A DNA stretch of 25,554 nt from Zopfochytrium polystomum (GCA_025765615.1 JAIVFJ010000551.1:1-25554); one strand, 5' to 3'. Shown: positions 8,561 through 18,838, counted from the stretch's first letter. The notes: generated by a model not told the origin, from the letters alone. Numbers and translations: made by a program.

Positions 8561-9882
8561 TTACTCCTGCACGCGGACGACAAACTTGAAGTTGGACACC
8601 TTCCCTGCCATCATGTCCTGCTGCGCCTCGACGACCTTGTCCAGTCCGCCGACGACTTTGGCCTTCTGCGGCTTGAACTCGCCATTTTGCAGCAACTCGA
8701 CAAACGCACCCCAAAACTCCTCCGCCAACGGCCGGTTCGCCCACGACGATCCAAACACGCGCTCGTACGTCCTATTCGGAAAGTCCTTCCTGTCTGGGAT
8801 CGCGGCGTCCAGCTTGTCCGGCTCGTTGACGGCGAGGCAGATTTTTGCAGGCAGGCTAGACGAGAGGAGGCTGAAGACGGTCGGGGTGGAGAAGCCGACG
8901 GCGTCGTAGGCGTGCTGGAGTGCGTCGCCGGCGACGGCGCGGATGTCGGCGGCGACGGTCGGCGAGCGGTAGTCGAAGACGTGTGCGGCGCCGACGGAGA
9001 GGAGGTCGGCGTGGTGCGCGGGGCTGGCGGTCGCGATGACGGTGAAGCCGGCGCGGGAGGCGAGCTGGATGACTGTTGGTGGGGGGTGTTTGTAGGTTTC
9101 ACAGTGAGTGAGGCCGGTTTGCAGGAATGCTCAGGACGGAAGAGGGCAACTATACCTGCGCGGCCGAGTCCCGACGCGCCGCCCCAAACGAGGAGGTGCT
9201 TGCCGTCGACGGGCGCTTCGCCTGCCCACCATTTCGGCGCTTTCAGGATCTTGAAGAGACCCGCGGCCGCCGTGAAGCCTGTGACGCCAAAGGTCGCACC
9301 CTGAATAAAAGAGACCACGGTTGAAGGATTGTTGTGGCACTCTCGGTGCGAAGCCTGCAGCTGTGTGGAATAATAAAGGGAACACTGACCCCTCCTTCAC
9401 ACAGCCTTCGGCATAAGCAAAATATCCCTCACCTGATCAAACGACACACCTTCCGGCAGCTTGTACACAAAGTGCTCCGGCAGCGCGGCGTGTTCCTGAA
9501 ACGCCGACGACCTGCGCACGCCGAGGCACCCCTGGAAAAAGACGCGATCGCCAACGCTGTGCTTCGTGACGTCCTTTCCGACGGCGGCGACGACGCCGGC
9601 GCCGTCGAGGCCAAAGACCTGCGGGTAGGCGGACTCGGGCACGATGATGCCGAACTTGAGGATCTTGTAGTCGATGGAGTTCACTGGGTGGGAGTGAAGA
9701 GAAACGCGATCGGAGGTGAGCACAAAGTTGGGGGGGTTGTTGCACTCACGGCCGGCCGAGTGGAGCTTGACGGCGACCTCGTTGTCGGCGAGGGCGAGCG
9801 GGTCGTGGGGAAAGTCGCGGACGTCCTGGGAGCCGCGGACGGCTGCCGCGACGAGGGCTCTGTTGGCTGCGGGGAGAGACAT
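8561..9882 (-). CDS. MDR-family (zinc-type alcohol dehydrogenase-like) oxidoreductase
   Basis: Four exons (9882-9750, 9683-9433, 9300-9156, 9072-8561) give 346 residues, the usual length for medium-chain dehydrogenases/reductases. Introns start GTGAGT, GTGAGG and GTATAG, with CAG acceptors. The N-terminal GroES-like half contains VKLHSAGLNSIDYK (about 37-50) and a glycine-rich GLDGAGVVAAVGKDV segment. The nucleotide-binding Rossmann half has GGASGLG at about 168-174, followed by VIQLASRAGFTVIATAS and VGAAHVFDY. I see no cysteine cluster for a structural zinc, so it is closer to the quinone-oxidoreductase / trans-acting enoyl-reductase-like branch (fungal ToxD-like), probably NADPH-dependent; the substrate is unknown. 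A TATATAA lies about 120 bp upstream. The end of exon 4 is duplicated beside tRNA-Ser at 5354-5594. Confidence 0.85.
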
Positions 9883-10469
9883 TGTTTTCCTTCTCTGGCT
9901 TCCGAGGGGGAAGAGGAAGGTGTTTTGAGGGTTGGTAGGTAGATGGGCAGTAGGTAGGTGGGCAGCGGTTAAGGCTCAAAGGTAAGTGCGGGCTCCACGG
10001 TTTATATACGTTTGGTTTGCATGGCGGGTGTCTGTCTCTTCGGAGGAGGGCTTGGCTTTGTTATTGTTTACGGATTTATCCTTGCGGGCTTTGAAATTGC
10101 GAGAGTGAGAGAGAGAGAGTATGTGAGTGTGTGTGTGTGAATCTGTAATAAGAGAGAGTGGACATAAGGGCATCTCCGGCCGGAGCTCCGGCGCTCATCC
10201 CAGAGAGAAAGGAAAACAGAGAGCGAGAGCGAGCGACGAATAATAGCCGCGTGCGGTTTTTGCATCGGCGAGTATGCTTTTGTTGCGTGCTTTCAAATTC
10301 CAAGTTCATTTGTAAGCGTGGCTTCAGCTACTGCGACTATCACCCACTCGCCCATCACAACTCCGCGAGACCTGGTTTGGTGGTGAACCAAGTGGAGAAG
10401 TTCACATTGCGGGTGCTCGAGCAATCAGAGATTTGAGAAATGATGGTGATGCGCATCATCCAGCAAAAG
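9883..10469. other. Intergenic region with promoter and GA/GT repeats
   Basis: No gene is supported. It contains the oxidoreductase promoter and a short (GA)n/(GT)n stretch at about 10103-10140. Confidence 0.55.
10002..10008 (-). promoter_or_regulatory. TATA box of the oxidoreductase gene
   Basis: TATATAA on the minus strand, about 120 bp upstream of the start codon at 9882. It is the clearest TATA match for a protein gene in the window; function is inferred. Confidence 0.45.
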
Positions 10470-11843
10470 CTAGTTGTTCGCCACAAGTTTCACTTTGGTC
10501 GCCGCCACCGCCTCGCACACGCGGCAGACGCTATTCGGCACGCTCCACTCCCACAACCCAGCAAACCTGGTTCTCACCTTCACCGCATCCCCTGACCGCC
10601 ACTCCATCATCTTTTCCCACTCCCCGCGCCCCACCCCCTTCAACCTCTTCGCTAGCCCCTCCGGATCCCCCGCATAATCCCTTACATCCAGCCCGTTCCC
10701 GCGCGGGTACGGCAAAAAACAGTCCGCCCCGTCATCGGGCCCAAGCACAACCGGGACAGCGTCGTACGCCATCGCCCTAAAGAACTCCTCCCCGGCCACC
10801 GCGGGAGCCCACACCACGACGAACCGATGCGCCGCCGCCAGCTTCGCCCGCTGCGCCTCCGTGACCCTCTGCGGGTGGTAATTCTTCCCAACGCCTCCGG
10901 CGACGTCGCACGCGTCCGCACCGTACACGTGCATCCCCGTCGCGCGCGCCAGCCGCGCAAGGTAGTGCACGGCACCCGGGTGGAGGTGCCTGCACGGCGG
11001 GAGGAACGCGACGGGCGCCGCATACCGCTTGTCCCACGGATTCCTCGACAACGACGCCGCCCGGACGCGCGCACGAAAGTCGGCGAGGTCGCCGTACACG
11101 CTGGCGATGGTGTTGACCCGTACGTTAACGTCCGCGCCGTGCCCGACCGTAACGACCACGTCGCCCGCCTTTCGCGCCGCGTCCGGAACGCGGAGTCCGT
11201 ACTTGAGCGGGAATCGCTTCCCTGCGTCCATCAGCTCGGACATATTTTTGTGGTCGTAGACCGTCGGCGGCACCGGGGCTGCGAGCACCACTTTGACTTG
11301 CCCCGGATTCGTCACCGCCACGTCCGCCATCCCCTCATCGACCAGCACGGCGTCCGCCCGCCGCGCCAGCGCGTCGACCGCCTCCTCCGCGAGCCACACG
11401 TGCTCGCCTTGCAGCTGTGTGAAACTGCGGTTCCCCTTGATGTCGGTGCTAATGTACGAGCACGGGCTGGCACATCGTCGGGTCAGGTAGAGCAGGTAGT
11501 ACGGGTGCTGGAAGACGCCCGCGTAGTAGTGCGCGAGCGGCGCGGCCACGCGGATCCAGATGGGATTGGAGTCGTTTACCGCCGCCACGCTTGCGAGGGA
11601 GCTCGAGGGGGCGTCAAAGTCCGATTGGGGCGAGCGGCGCCCCCCGTCTGCAATCAGCGCTTTGATCCGAAGGTCGGCGGCGACGAGGAGCGCGAGGATG
11701 AAGAAGGCCGCCAACCACCGCACGGTCTGGGCTGGTGGCATCCGGGGACGGAGCTCGTTCGGGAGCGATTTGCGGTACCATCGGCGCAGAGTCGATGCCG
11801 CCTGGGCTGGAAGAGGTAGAGTTTTCTCCTGGCCACCGCGCAT
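10470..11843 (-). CDS. GT10 (alpha-1,3-fucosyltransferase)-like type II membrane protein
   Basis: One uninterrupted exon of 457 residues. A basic cytosolic tail is followed by a single hydrophobic anchor at about 41-58, the layout of a Golgi type II glycosyltransferase. GT10-like landmarks follow in order: VAFLPPCRHLHPGAVHYLAR with MHVYGADACD (matching the family's 'vSNC..R..yv.eL....vd.yG.C' region), the donor-site stretch EEFFRAMAYDAVPVVLGPDD (VPVVLG at 363-368), LDVRDYAGDPEGLAKRLK, and CRVCE near the end. The usual FENS...YVTEK part of the GDP-fucose site is not recognisable: the sequence reads VVWAPAVAGEEFF, without the Asn-Ser and without the Lys after Glu. It is therefore a divergent member whose donor, acceptor and activity are open. 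It shares a 289-bp divergent promoter with the MORN gene. Confidence 0.65.
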   Translation of the reverse strand: MRGGQEKTLPLPAQAASTLRRWYRKSLPNELRPRMPPAQTVRWLAAFFILALLVAADLRIKALIADGGRRSPQSDFDAPSSSLASVAAVNDSNPIWIRVAAPLAHYYAGVFQHPYYLLYLTRRCASPCSYISTDIKGNRSFTQLQGEHVWLAEEAVDALARRADAVLVDEGMADVAVTNPGQVKVVLAAPVPPTVYDHKNMSELMDAGKRFPLKYGLRVPDAARKAGDVVVTVGHGADVNVRVNTIASVYGDLADFRARVRAASLSRNPWDKRYAAPVAFLPPCRHLHPGAVHYLARLARATGMHVYGADACDVAGGVGKNYHPQRVTEAQRAKLAAAHRFVVVWAPAVAGEEFFRAMAYDAVPVVLGPDDGADCFLPYPRGNGLDVRDYAGDPEGLAKRLKGVGRGEWEKMMEWRSGDAVKVRTRFAGLWEWSVPNSVCRVCEAVAATKVKLVANN

Positions 11844-12132
11844 TCTTTTTGTTTTTGTTGTTTGCGGTCCTTGGCTGTTGCTTTGAATTGTCTTTTAGTC
11901 AGCCCCCATCACTCTTGTTCTCTTGTTTGGTCATCAGCGAATGAACACTGTTCTGCTTGTGTAATCTAACACTTTGAAACCCTCCAACTCGCACAATGCG
12001 GCGAATTCTCACCGAAATGCTGCTACTACGAAGTCAATTCCTCTTTTGTCGGCGCTACCTCGTAAAATGGACGTTCACGGTTAGTGCAGCGGGCCGAAGA
12101 AGAAAAAAAAAAGTTGTTTGAAGTCTTCAGAT

Positions 12133-13172
12133 ATGCCCGACAAACACGACGGCAACGGGAACGCCAGCAACAAACGCGGCAACGCAAAGAGCCCAGAGGC
12201 TCGAAAGGGCGGAGCTGGTGCTGCCGGCGCAGGAGCGAACGGGGCTGCCGCCGGAGGCAGGCCGGACACCTGTGAGGACCAATTTTGCAGTTCGTCAAGA
12301 TGGGATTTGATCAGCTTACCCTCCGCCCCGGATCGTCGGGAATGGCAAAATAACGATCCATTACATCTCCATTTTCATTCTTAGCCCAGCCAGCCATCAA
12401 GACTGGCATCTTCATTTTCCCGGACGGATCTCGTTACGGTAACGACTCGACTTTGGTTCGAACCTCACGATTCCGCCACTTTTTCTAACAGACCCCTCCC
12501 CCCCCCCCCAACATCGACTACCGCTTCAGAGGGTGGCTACAAGGAAGTCGAGGCGTCCGCGGTCGCAACCACGCCGTCTCCAGCAGCCGTCGCGGGTGCA
12601 CCAGCCACGGCCGCAACAACACAGGGCGGCGCCAGCGCACCGGCTGCTGTGGCGCCGACGGCAGGCAGCGACGTCGTCATTGTGCGCCACGGGATGGGCC
12701 GGTACTCGTGTGAAGAGTCGACGTACGAGGGGATGTGGGATATGGACAAAATGGCCGGGCGAGGTGAGTAATCGCTTCAGTGCCTCTGCAGCACCGTCAC
12801 CGGTATTTCCTCCCGTCCGACGACCTTTGCTACCGGACCAATTCACCACCTCTCCCCTTTTCTCCCCACCAACAAGGCCGCCTCACCTTCGCCAGCGGGG
12901 CCACCTACGACGGCAACTTCCACGACAACCGGTTCTCTGGCGCCGGGACGTACACGTGGCCGGACGGGTCGTCGCTGTCGGGCGACGCGTGGGACGGGAA
13001 CCGACTCGCGGCGGGGACGGGCCGATTCGTGGACGCCGGCGGGCAGGCGTGGGTCGGCGCGTTCCACAAGGGCGCGGCGCCCGCGCTCGCGCCGGAACTT
13101 GAGATGCGGCCGTTTGGAGCGGCGGGGGCAGGGGTGGGGGCGGGGGTTGGGGCGGGGGCGGCGGCGCCGTGA
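12133..13172 (+). CDS. MORN-repeat protein, MORN2-like
   Basis: Four exons (12133-12271, 12385-12438, 12530-12763, 12877-13172) give 240 residues, all introns phase 1. The exon 2 acceptor TTCTTAG was preferred; CCAG at 12393 is also in frame. After a Gly/Ala-rich N-terminus come MORN units: GIFIFPDGSRYEGGY (about 53-68), then HGMGRYSCEESTYEGMW, RGRLTFASGATYDGNF, GAGTYTWPDGSSLSGDAW and GTGRFVDAGGQAWVGAF. The end of the repeat array (WVGAFHKGAAPAL) resembles the conserved tail of animal MORN2. An Ala/Thr/Pro linker of ~40 residues (about 70-110) splits the first repeat from the others, and the C-terminus is a Gly/Ala run. MORN repeats bind membranes or proteins; MORN2 is linked to sperm and to LC3-associated phagocytosis in animals. 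The role here is unknown. An A10 tract precedes the start by about 21 nt. Confidence 0.75.
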
Positions 13173-13422
13173 GTGGGAGGGTGAAGGTGATCCTGCTTCT
13201 GCACGAAAAGTCTAACTCACGCACGATCCTACGGGCATAAATGCTATATCATCGCTACTGCTCCAGATTGTTGTTACTTCAATTTGAGCAGCTGATTCAA
13301 TGGCAGCAAAGAGAGGCTTAGTTCCGACCAATGAGTGTCAACAACTTCTGGGTTATCTTCGAACAAAGAAGGCAGGAGTAGTTAGACCGAGGCTCAAGGC
13401 ATTTTCTTTCTTTCTTTCCACG

Positions 13423-14965
13423 ATGTTTGCGGCTCTTGGTTTTGGGGGTCAGACCGCGACAACGACATCCGCGGATGGCGGCACGGCCTCATCGTCCCTC
13501 TACTCGATGCTGTCCCCCACATCGCCATCAGCACAAGGACCATCGGGCGGCTCTTCCGCGATCCAAGAGCTGTGAGAATCCAGGCCACCCAACCCCGACC
13601 CTCCCGTTGGTGGGTATCCGGTGCAATCTAACTCAGCCCCATCTTCACGACTGCAAAGCCGCAAGAAGCAGATCGCCACCCTCCTCGCCCCAACCCCCAC
13701 CCTCCCGCCCGTCCGCGAGCTCGAGCGCGACGCCCTCTTCGAACTCGACCTCCCGATCCCCCCCTCCGCCGCCGCCGCCGCCTCCTCCCCGCTCCCGCGG
13801 CTGGCCCTCCAGATCCGCCTGGGCGCCAGCTTCCCCGAGCTAGCCCCCGTCGTCAGCATCGTCCCTGCCCGCGCCGTCACGCACCCGTGGATCGGCGCGT
13901 CCGGGCTCATCACAGGCCACGAGCGGTTGACCGCTACTGGCTGGTCGCCGCAGACGTCGCTGGCGAGGGTCGTGGCGGAGGTCGTGAGGGAGTTGGTCGA
14001 GCGGAATCCGGTGCGCGCGGCGGGGGGTGGGCCGATTCCACAAGCGGATGGCGCGGGCTCGCAGGCTGGGTAAGAATATTGATGTCCAGTGTTAGACTAC
14101 GTAACGGCTGACGGCATGGGCTGACTGAACGACCGCAGGTATCCATCCATCCCGCCCACTTATGCGCCAAACCCAAATCTTTCGAGGATGGGCCAGGCCA
14201 GTCAACCAAGTTTCAGCTCGCAGAACGCAGCACCGCCACCCCAGCAGAGCGGGTACTCCTCAGATCCCTACGGCTTGGACAAGCTGAGGTAAGATCCCGA
14301 AACGTCTTTATCGGGGTAGTGATTCTCACTGCGCCACCTCTGACTACTCGCTTGCAACCCCCAGCCTCGAAGAGTTGGAAGAGATTATGAACGACGAACG
14401 GGCGTTTGAGCAACTCCTTCTCAGTCAACCACATGTACAGGAACCTCGCCGGCGACGGCAGGAACTCATTTCGAGCAACGAGCAGATTGCAAGTGAGAAA
14501 GTTGGCTGCCGATGGCTTATTTTTGGCGGCTTATCTTTGTTTCTCGCCGGGCAGGACAAAACCTTGCGTACGAGACCCAGATCGAGGCTGCCCGTGCCTC
14601 TTTGAAAGAGCAGCAGGCACTGCAAGCAGAGCAACGACGGCAGTACGATGCACATACCCGGACATATCAGGATGAGTTGCTGGTAAGGAGTGCAAAACGA
14701 CGGCCAAGTAGCATATATCTCATTCCCATTTCCCCCCCTCGCCCAACCGTAAAAACAGCGATTCGCACCCGACTACCTAATAAGTCGGATACGAGCCGGA
14801 GCAACAGAGTCCGACGAACTTTCCGAGTCCATAGCGCAGTCGTTCTTGGACGGCAAGACGTCGGTGGAGGACTTTCAAAAGAGCTACCGTGAGACGCGCA
14901 AAGTGTACCACCAGCGCGCGTTGCGGTTGGAGCGGGCTACTCGGAATCCGTCAATACTAGAGTGA
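13423..14965 (+). CDS. VPS37A: ESCRT-I subunit, VPS37A type
   Basis: Six exons (13423-13571, 13659-14069, 14139-14288, 14365-14492, 14555-14682, 14759-14965) give 390 residues, every phase matching. The N-terminal half (about 50-180) is a UEV-like domain: ELERDALFELDLPIPP, LALQIRLGASFPELAPVVSI, then HPWIGASGLITG and LARVVAEVVREL, mirroring human VPS37A. A Pro/Ser/Gln-rich linker follows. The C-terminal Mod(r) domain (about 235-385) runs from LEELEEIMNDERAFEQLLL through NLAYETQIEAARASLKEQ to SIAQSFLDGKTSVEDFQKSY and ends in LERATRN. It should pair with VPS23 and VPS28 in ESCRT-I at endosomes. The UEV half sets it apart from the short yeast Srn2. An in-frame ATG at 13300 is possible, but the intervening residues look like a translated pyrimidine-rich leader, so I chose 13423. 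Confidence 0.85.
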
Positions 14966-15165
14966 TTGTTGAATACAAAGAATGGGAGGGAGTCGTCGCG
15001 CGCGAGGGGGTCGCTACGCCGTTTGACGTTGGGAGCATCAAAAAAAGTTCAATCCTCATCCTTTGAGAATCCATCGACTGATAGTAGGTTGCTTTTGGGG
15101 ATGGTGCTCCCTTCAGTTCATAAAGGATTTCTTGAACCACCACCCCGAGCCGCCACTTAGCGATA

Positions 15166-16875
15166 ATGCAGTCGTGTTTTGGAGCCTGCTGTGGCGAGGA
15201 AGGGGCGTGCCCAGCCGCACTCGCTTGGCTGTGGCCCGCCAGCGTCGCAAACAGCCGCAGGGTTCCTGTCCCCACCTTCGACTACGACGAGATTGACGAT
15301 CTTGAGGTAAGGCACGATTGGGATCGGATCGATCTTGCCAGATCGCCCAGTGGGCGTCAAAGCCCGCCTCCCCGCCAATACCACCCTTGTGCAAGTCGAT
15401 ATAGAGATCGCGCGATCTAAGCACCGGTTTCATCTTAAACCCCGCATCCCCAATCTCCCTTTCTTCCACCCCCGGCCCCCCCACCCTTCAGTTCGAGAAC
15501 CTCTTGAACGGCCAGCCCGGCGGCATCGACCCCTTCGCATCGCCGCGGAGCGTGACCGGCCCCAACTTCTCCGTGCCGGACTTTTGGTCGCGGATGGCGA
15601 CGCTCTTCCGGCGCGACGGCCACGCGGGCGCGGCGGCGGGGGCCTCGAGCGATCCGCACCGCCGGCCGCGGGAGGAGGAGGCGCAGCGGGGTTAGGAGGC
15701 GGGGGACCGCTGAGGAGAGGAGGAGGGGGGGGACCGCTGTACCACGGGGTGCCGAGCTTTGAGACGGCTGGCGGCGGGATGGGGTACGGGTTTGACGACG
15801 ACGATGACGACGATTCGTTTTTGGGGATCGATGAGGGGAGGTCAGCGAGGCCGCTGACGGCGGAGGAGGTGCGGCGGCTGACGGGCAAGGTTGGTATTTG
15901 GTTCCCCACGCCTTTTTGCGGAATCGTCGTGTGGATCTGACGAACGCTCAATCCGTCTATCAGGTTATCGACGAAAAGGTCCGCAGAGAGGAAGAGGAGG
16001 CGTACGAGCGGGCGCAGGTGCCCGTCACCCCGCCACCAGAACCCCTCATCGACTTGAACGCCGCGCCCGCCGCCGCACCGCCGCCCAAGCCACGCCGCGC
16101 CTCCGCAGCCGGCATCGCACCTCTTAGCATCCCGGCCGTCGAAGGCTCCCAGGCCATCGCATCAGTCTCGCGCCTCTCGTCGTCCGCGACGTCCACAAGC
16201 TCTTTTGTAACAGCGGACGGCGACACCGGGTCCGTGGTGGCACTGGCAGCGCCGCCACCGCCAAAGCTGCCGCTGCCGCCTGCGGTTGCCCTCGGCCAAA
16301 CAGCGGCGGCTGGCACAGCGGCAACCTTATCGAGTAGTGCTGCCGCTGGTTCCAGCAGCTTTCCGTCGACGGGCTTCAAGCGGTCCAGAGCGGCGGCGTC
16401 GGACGCTGCGGCCATGGCGGCCGTTTTTTCGGGGTTGTCTGAGCCGGAAGACACCGCCCCTCCGGCGGCGGCGGTGAAGGCTCTGGGAAAGGAACAGCGG
16501 AGGGATGAAGGCTCTGGGTGAGTTGTGCAACGTTGAACCGCACGGCGCTCCTCAAGCCCTTTTTCGATCTAACCCTCTTCCAAATCCTATCGAAAACAAA
16601 ATGAAATCAGCCGCACGCAGGCCGAAGCACCCGTCAAGTCTGTGGTCAGCTCCGCTTCCACGGTCACCACTCGGACCACCACAACCACCACGACCACCAC
16701 TGCCACCGCCACTACCGCCAGCGCCAGCGCGACTTCCACATCGGCAATAGGAGCTCCCGCGACGGCGGCGCCGGTTGTCGTCGACTCGTCAGTTCTCCCG
16801 CCGGACGCGGACCCCCTCACTTTTGACCCGACCCTGCTGAACGCCCTGACGTCTGTCGCCGAGGACTTTTTGTGA
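15166..16875 (+). CDS. Low-complexity protein of unknown function, one apparent frameshift
   Basis: Inferred exons are 15166-15306, 15492-15889, 15964-16517 and 16611-16875, with introns starting GTAAGG, GTTGGT and GTGAGT. The N-terminus is Cys-rich (CFGACCGEEGAC), which could be acylated, followed by FDYDEIDDLE and then FENLLNGQPGGIDPF. Within exon 2 the frame must change once, by the equivalent of one missing base, at about 15640-15690; a G5 run near 15646-15651 is the likeliest spot. The later frame has an Asp-rich run (DDDDDDDSFLGIDEG), a short charged helix after the splice (VIDEKVRREEEEAYERAQ), long Pro/Ala/Ser/Thr-rich stretches including a nine-threonine run, and a C-terminal LTFDPTLLNALTSVAEDFL. 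I recognise no family. Poly-threonine and poly-Gly codon repeats dominate. Without the frame correction the product stops at 15695. Confidence 0.5.
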
Positions 16876-17323
16876 ATAATGGCTGGTGGACTTCAGGGTT
16901 TCCCTCTTCCTTGTTTTGAGCAGTATTGGAAACACAGTTTGGCCCAGTGTACGCCTCTTTTCTCTTTGCCTACGCCGATTCCACTTGAACCAAAATGGTA
17001 CGTAGCGTTCTTTGCGATTTTTCTTCCACCTTCGCACCATGCTTGCTGGGCCGCCCCGACAAGTCAACGGCGACCAATCAAAAAATGGAGTGGAGACTTG
17101 GCCCTTACTTGACAAGTTTGTTTTTGATTGGCTGGAAAATTCCAAAAAAAAAAAAAAAAAAAAAAAACCGAAACGAAAAGAACTCCATAGATCAGTGGGC
17201 GATAGATCCACACTCTTTCAGATTACACTTCGCTTCACGCTTCAGGGCGATCGCCGGCTTGGAACCTCAGCAGCTTGCATACTTTTGCAGCCTTCAACTC
17301 TCCCCCCCCAGATCGGATTGGCG
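16876..17323. other. Intergenic region
   Basis: This is the 3' flank of the low-complexity gene and the promoter/5' UTR of the HAPSTR1-like gene. The only distinct element is a 24-A homopolymer at 17144-17167. An open frame extends upstream of 17324 but crosses the A24 run and looks non-coding. Confidence 0.5.
17144..17167 (+). repeat. Homopolymer A24
   Basis: Twenty-four A in a row, 157-180 nt before the next start codon, in the sense strand of the downstream gene. Confidence 0.9.
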
Positions 17324-18838
17324 ATGGATCTGCGAGTCAGCGGCGGCGGAGCAGCCTCATCGGCTGGCACAAGCAGCGGCATTCCTGCGAACGCCGCACC
17401 AAGCGGCGATCCGCTCACGGCAAACTTCAAGGCGGCCGCCCTGGCCGTCACCCAGCTGTTCAAAGAAGCCCAGAGCCACCGATCCCGGGCGTTCGAAGAA
17501 GGCTACGTCCAGTGCATCGAGGATCTCGTCCAGTTCCTCGCCGTCACCGCCGCCGCCGCCGCCCCAACCGCCTCCGCCGGCTCCACGCCGCCGCCGGCAC
17601 CCTCCTGCCAAGCCCGCCCCTCCGCCCGCTTCCAATCCCTCTCCCTCTCCCCCTTGACACCCTCCCCCACCGCCACTGGCGTACCCACGCAACCGCCTCC
17701 CCCCACCCCGCCGCACCTCCCCGACGCAATGACCATCTCCCTGACCGACCTGCACGGCTTCCTGCGCGTCAAGCAGGCGAATCTGCTCTCGACGTCCGCC
17801 GCGACGGTCGACTTTCTGGCGCTGCTGCGCGGCACGGTGGCCAGCTTGCGCGAGGTGCGGCGAGAGGGAAGTGGCGGGACCGCGGATCCAGAGGTGGACG
17901 GTGTGGGTGGGTTTGGCGCGCAGCCGGAGAACCTTGCGGCGGCGGCGGCGGGAGGGATGCCAGTGGATGGCGGGAACAGCGGCGGAAGTGCAAGTGCAGC
18001 GATCGCGTCGGAGCCGTCGGCGGCTGCGGCGGCGGCAGCAGCGGCGGACATGTGTGATATGATTCCTTCGACGACGGAGTTCACGTTTTCGGCGCCGATC
18101 CCCGCGGCATCGTCCGAGCAGCAGCGTCCGCAGTCGCCTACTCTGCACCACCCGCACGAGACCAAGATCTTCCCGCCGTCGCTGTACTCGTCGCGTAGCC
18201 TGTTTGACTCGCTAGGGAGCCTCGGGCTGGGGCCGGACCATCGGCAGCAGGCGGCGGCGGCGGCGGCGAACGGGAACGCGTTCCGGTCGCCGCCGCATTC
18301 GCGCAGGGCGAGTTTGCAGCCGCAGGGCGGCGGCGGTGGACGGCTGCCGTCGCGGCTGGGGTCTGGGTTCTCGGCGGCGGCCGGTGGTGGCATGCGGAAG
18401 CAGTATTCGAACGGGAAGGATGCTGCGGCGTCGAATCTCGGCGGCGGTTGGGGCAGTCCGGTCATGCCTAATTCAACGACGACGACGACGACGACGGCGG
18501 CGGCGCTGCAGCTGCCGCCGCTGCCGCTGGTGGTCGGGTCGAAGCGGCGGTGGGCCGACGCGATGGGGCTGATTCCCGAGTTTGCGAGCGTGTTCAGCGG
18601 CGCAGAGACGGGTGACGCGGCGGCGGCGGCGTCGCCGGCGGCCACGCTGGTGTCGCCTGGCGCGCCGTCGCCGAGGCCTCTTGCGTCGTCGACGGGGGAG
18701 CAGGAAGAGGGTGGGTTGGGAAGAGGTGGCGGGGCGGAAGTGGCGGATGGCGATGATGATGACGACGACGGGTGCGCGGAGCGGGCGGGAAAGCGGGTGC
18801 GGTGGAGGAGGGAGGACGCGGACATGACGGATCTGTGA
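17324..18838 (+). CDS. HAPSTR1 (DUF4588/UPF0472)-like protein
   Basis: A single exon of 504 residues. The informative part is near the N-terminus (about 38-75): NFKAAALAVTQLFKEAQSHR followed by AFEEGYVQCIEDLVQFLAV. This resembles the conserved helical segment of human C16orf72/HAPSTR1 (FQNAATAVTNLYKES...). About 80 residues later ITSLTDLHGFL-like sequence (TISLTDLHGFLRVKQANLL) may match its short conserved 'ED-LISFL' segment. The rest is low-complexity Ala, Ser, Gly and Pro with scattered motifs, and the end is basic then acidic (GKRVRWRREDADMTDL). In animals HAPSTR1 works with the ubiquitin ligase HUWE1 in stress signalling; transfer of that role is inference. The product is about twice the length of the human protein, mainly through repeats. 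The start is the ATG at 17324, just after a pyrimidine-rich leader. Confidence 0.6.
   Translation: MDLRVSGGGAASSAGTSSGIPANAAPSGDPLTANFKAAALAVTQLFKEAQSHRSRAFEEGYVQCIEDLVQFLAVTAAAAAPTASAGSTPPPAPSCQARPSARFQSLSLSPLTPSPTATGVPTQPPPPTPPHLPDAMTISLTDLHGFLRVKQANLLSTSAATVDFLALLRGTVASLREVRREGSGGTADPEVDGVGGFGAQPENLAAAAAGGMPVDGGNSGGSASAAIASEPSAAAAAAAAADMCDMIPSTTEFTFSAPIPAASSEQQRPQSPTLHHPHETKIFPPSLYSSRSLFDSLGSLGLGPDHRQQAAAAAANGNAFRSPPHSRRASLQPQGGGGGRLPSRLGSGFSAAAGGGMRKQYSNGKDAAASNLGGGWGSPVMPNSTTTTTTTAAALQLPPLPLVVGSKRRWADAMGLIPEFASVFSGAETGDAAAAASPAATLVSPGAPSPRPLASSTGEQEEGGLGRGGGAEVADGDDDDDDGCAERAGKRVRWRREDADMTDL

Noticed and set aside
10827..11819. 330-codon plus-strand open frame opposite the GT10-like gene
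   Set aside because: Arg/His/Val-rich composition and no recognisable motif, against clear GT10 landmarks on the minus strand.
17012..17323. N-terminal extension of the HAPSTR1-like protein
   Set aside because: The extension would translate the A24 run into poly-Lys, and its upstream part is unlike the rest; the ATG at 17324 is more natural.
17503..18825. 440-codon open frame on the minus strand opposite the HAPSTR1-like gene
   Set aside because: The strand is rich in GCN/CGN repeats with few stop triplets in any frame. The plus-strand frame has the family motif; the minus one is low-complexity Ser/Ala/Pro with no domain.
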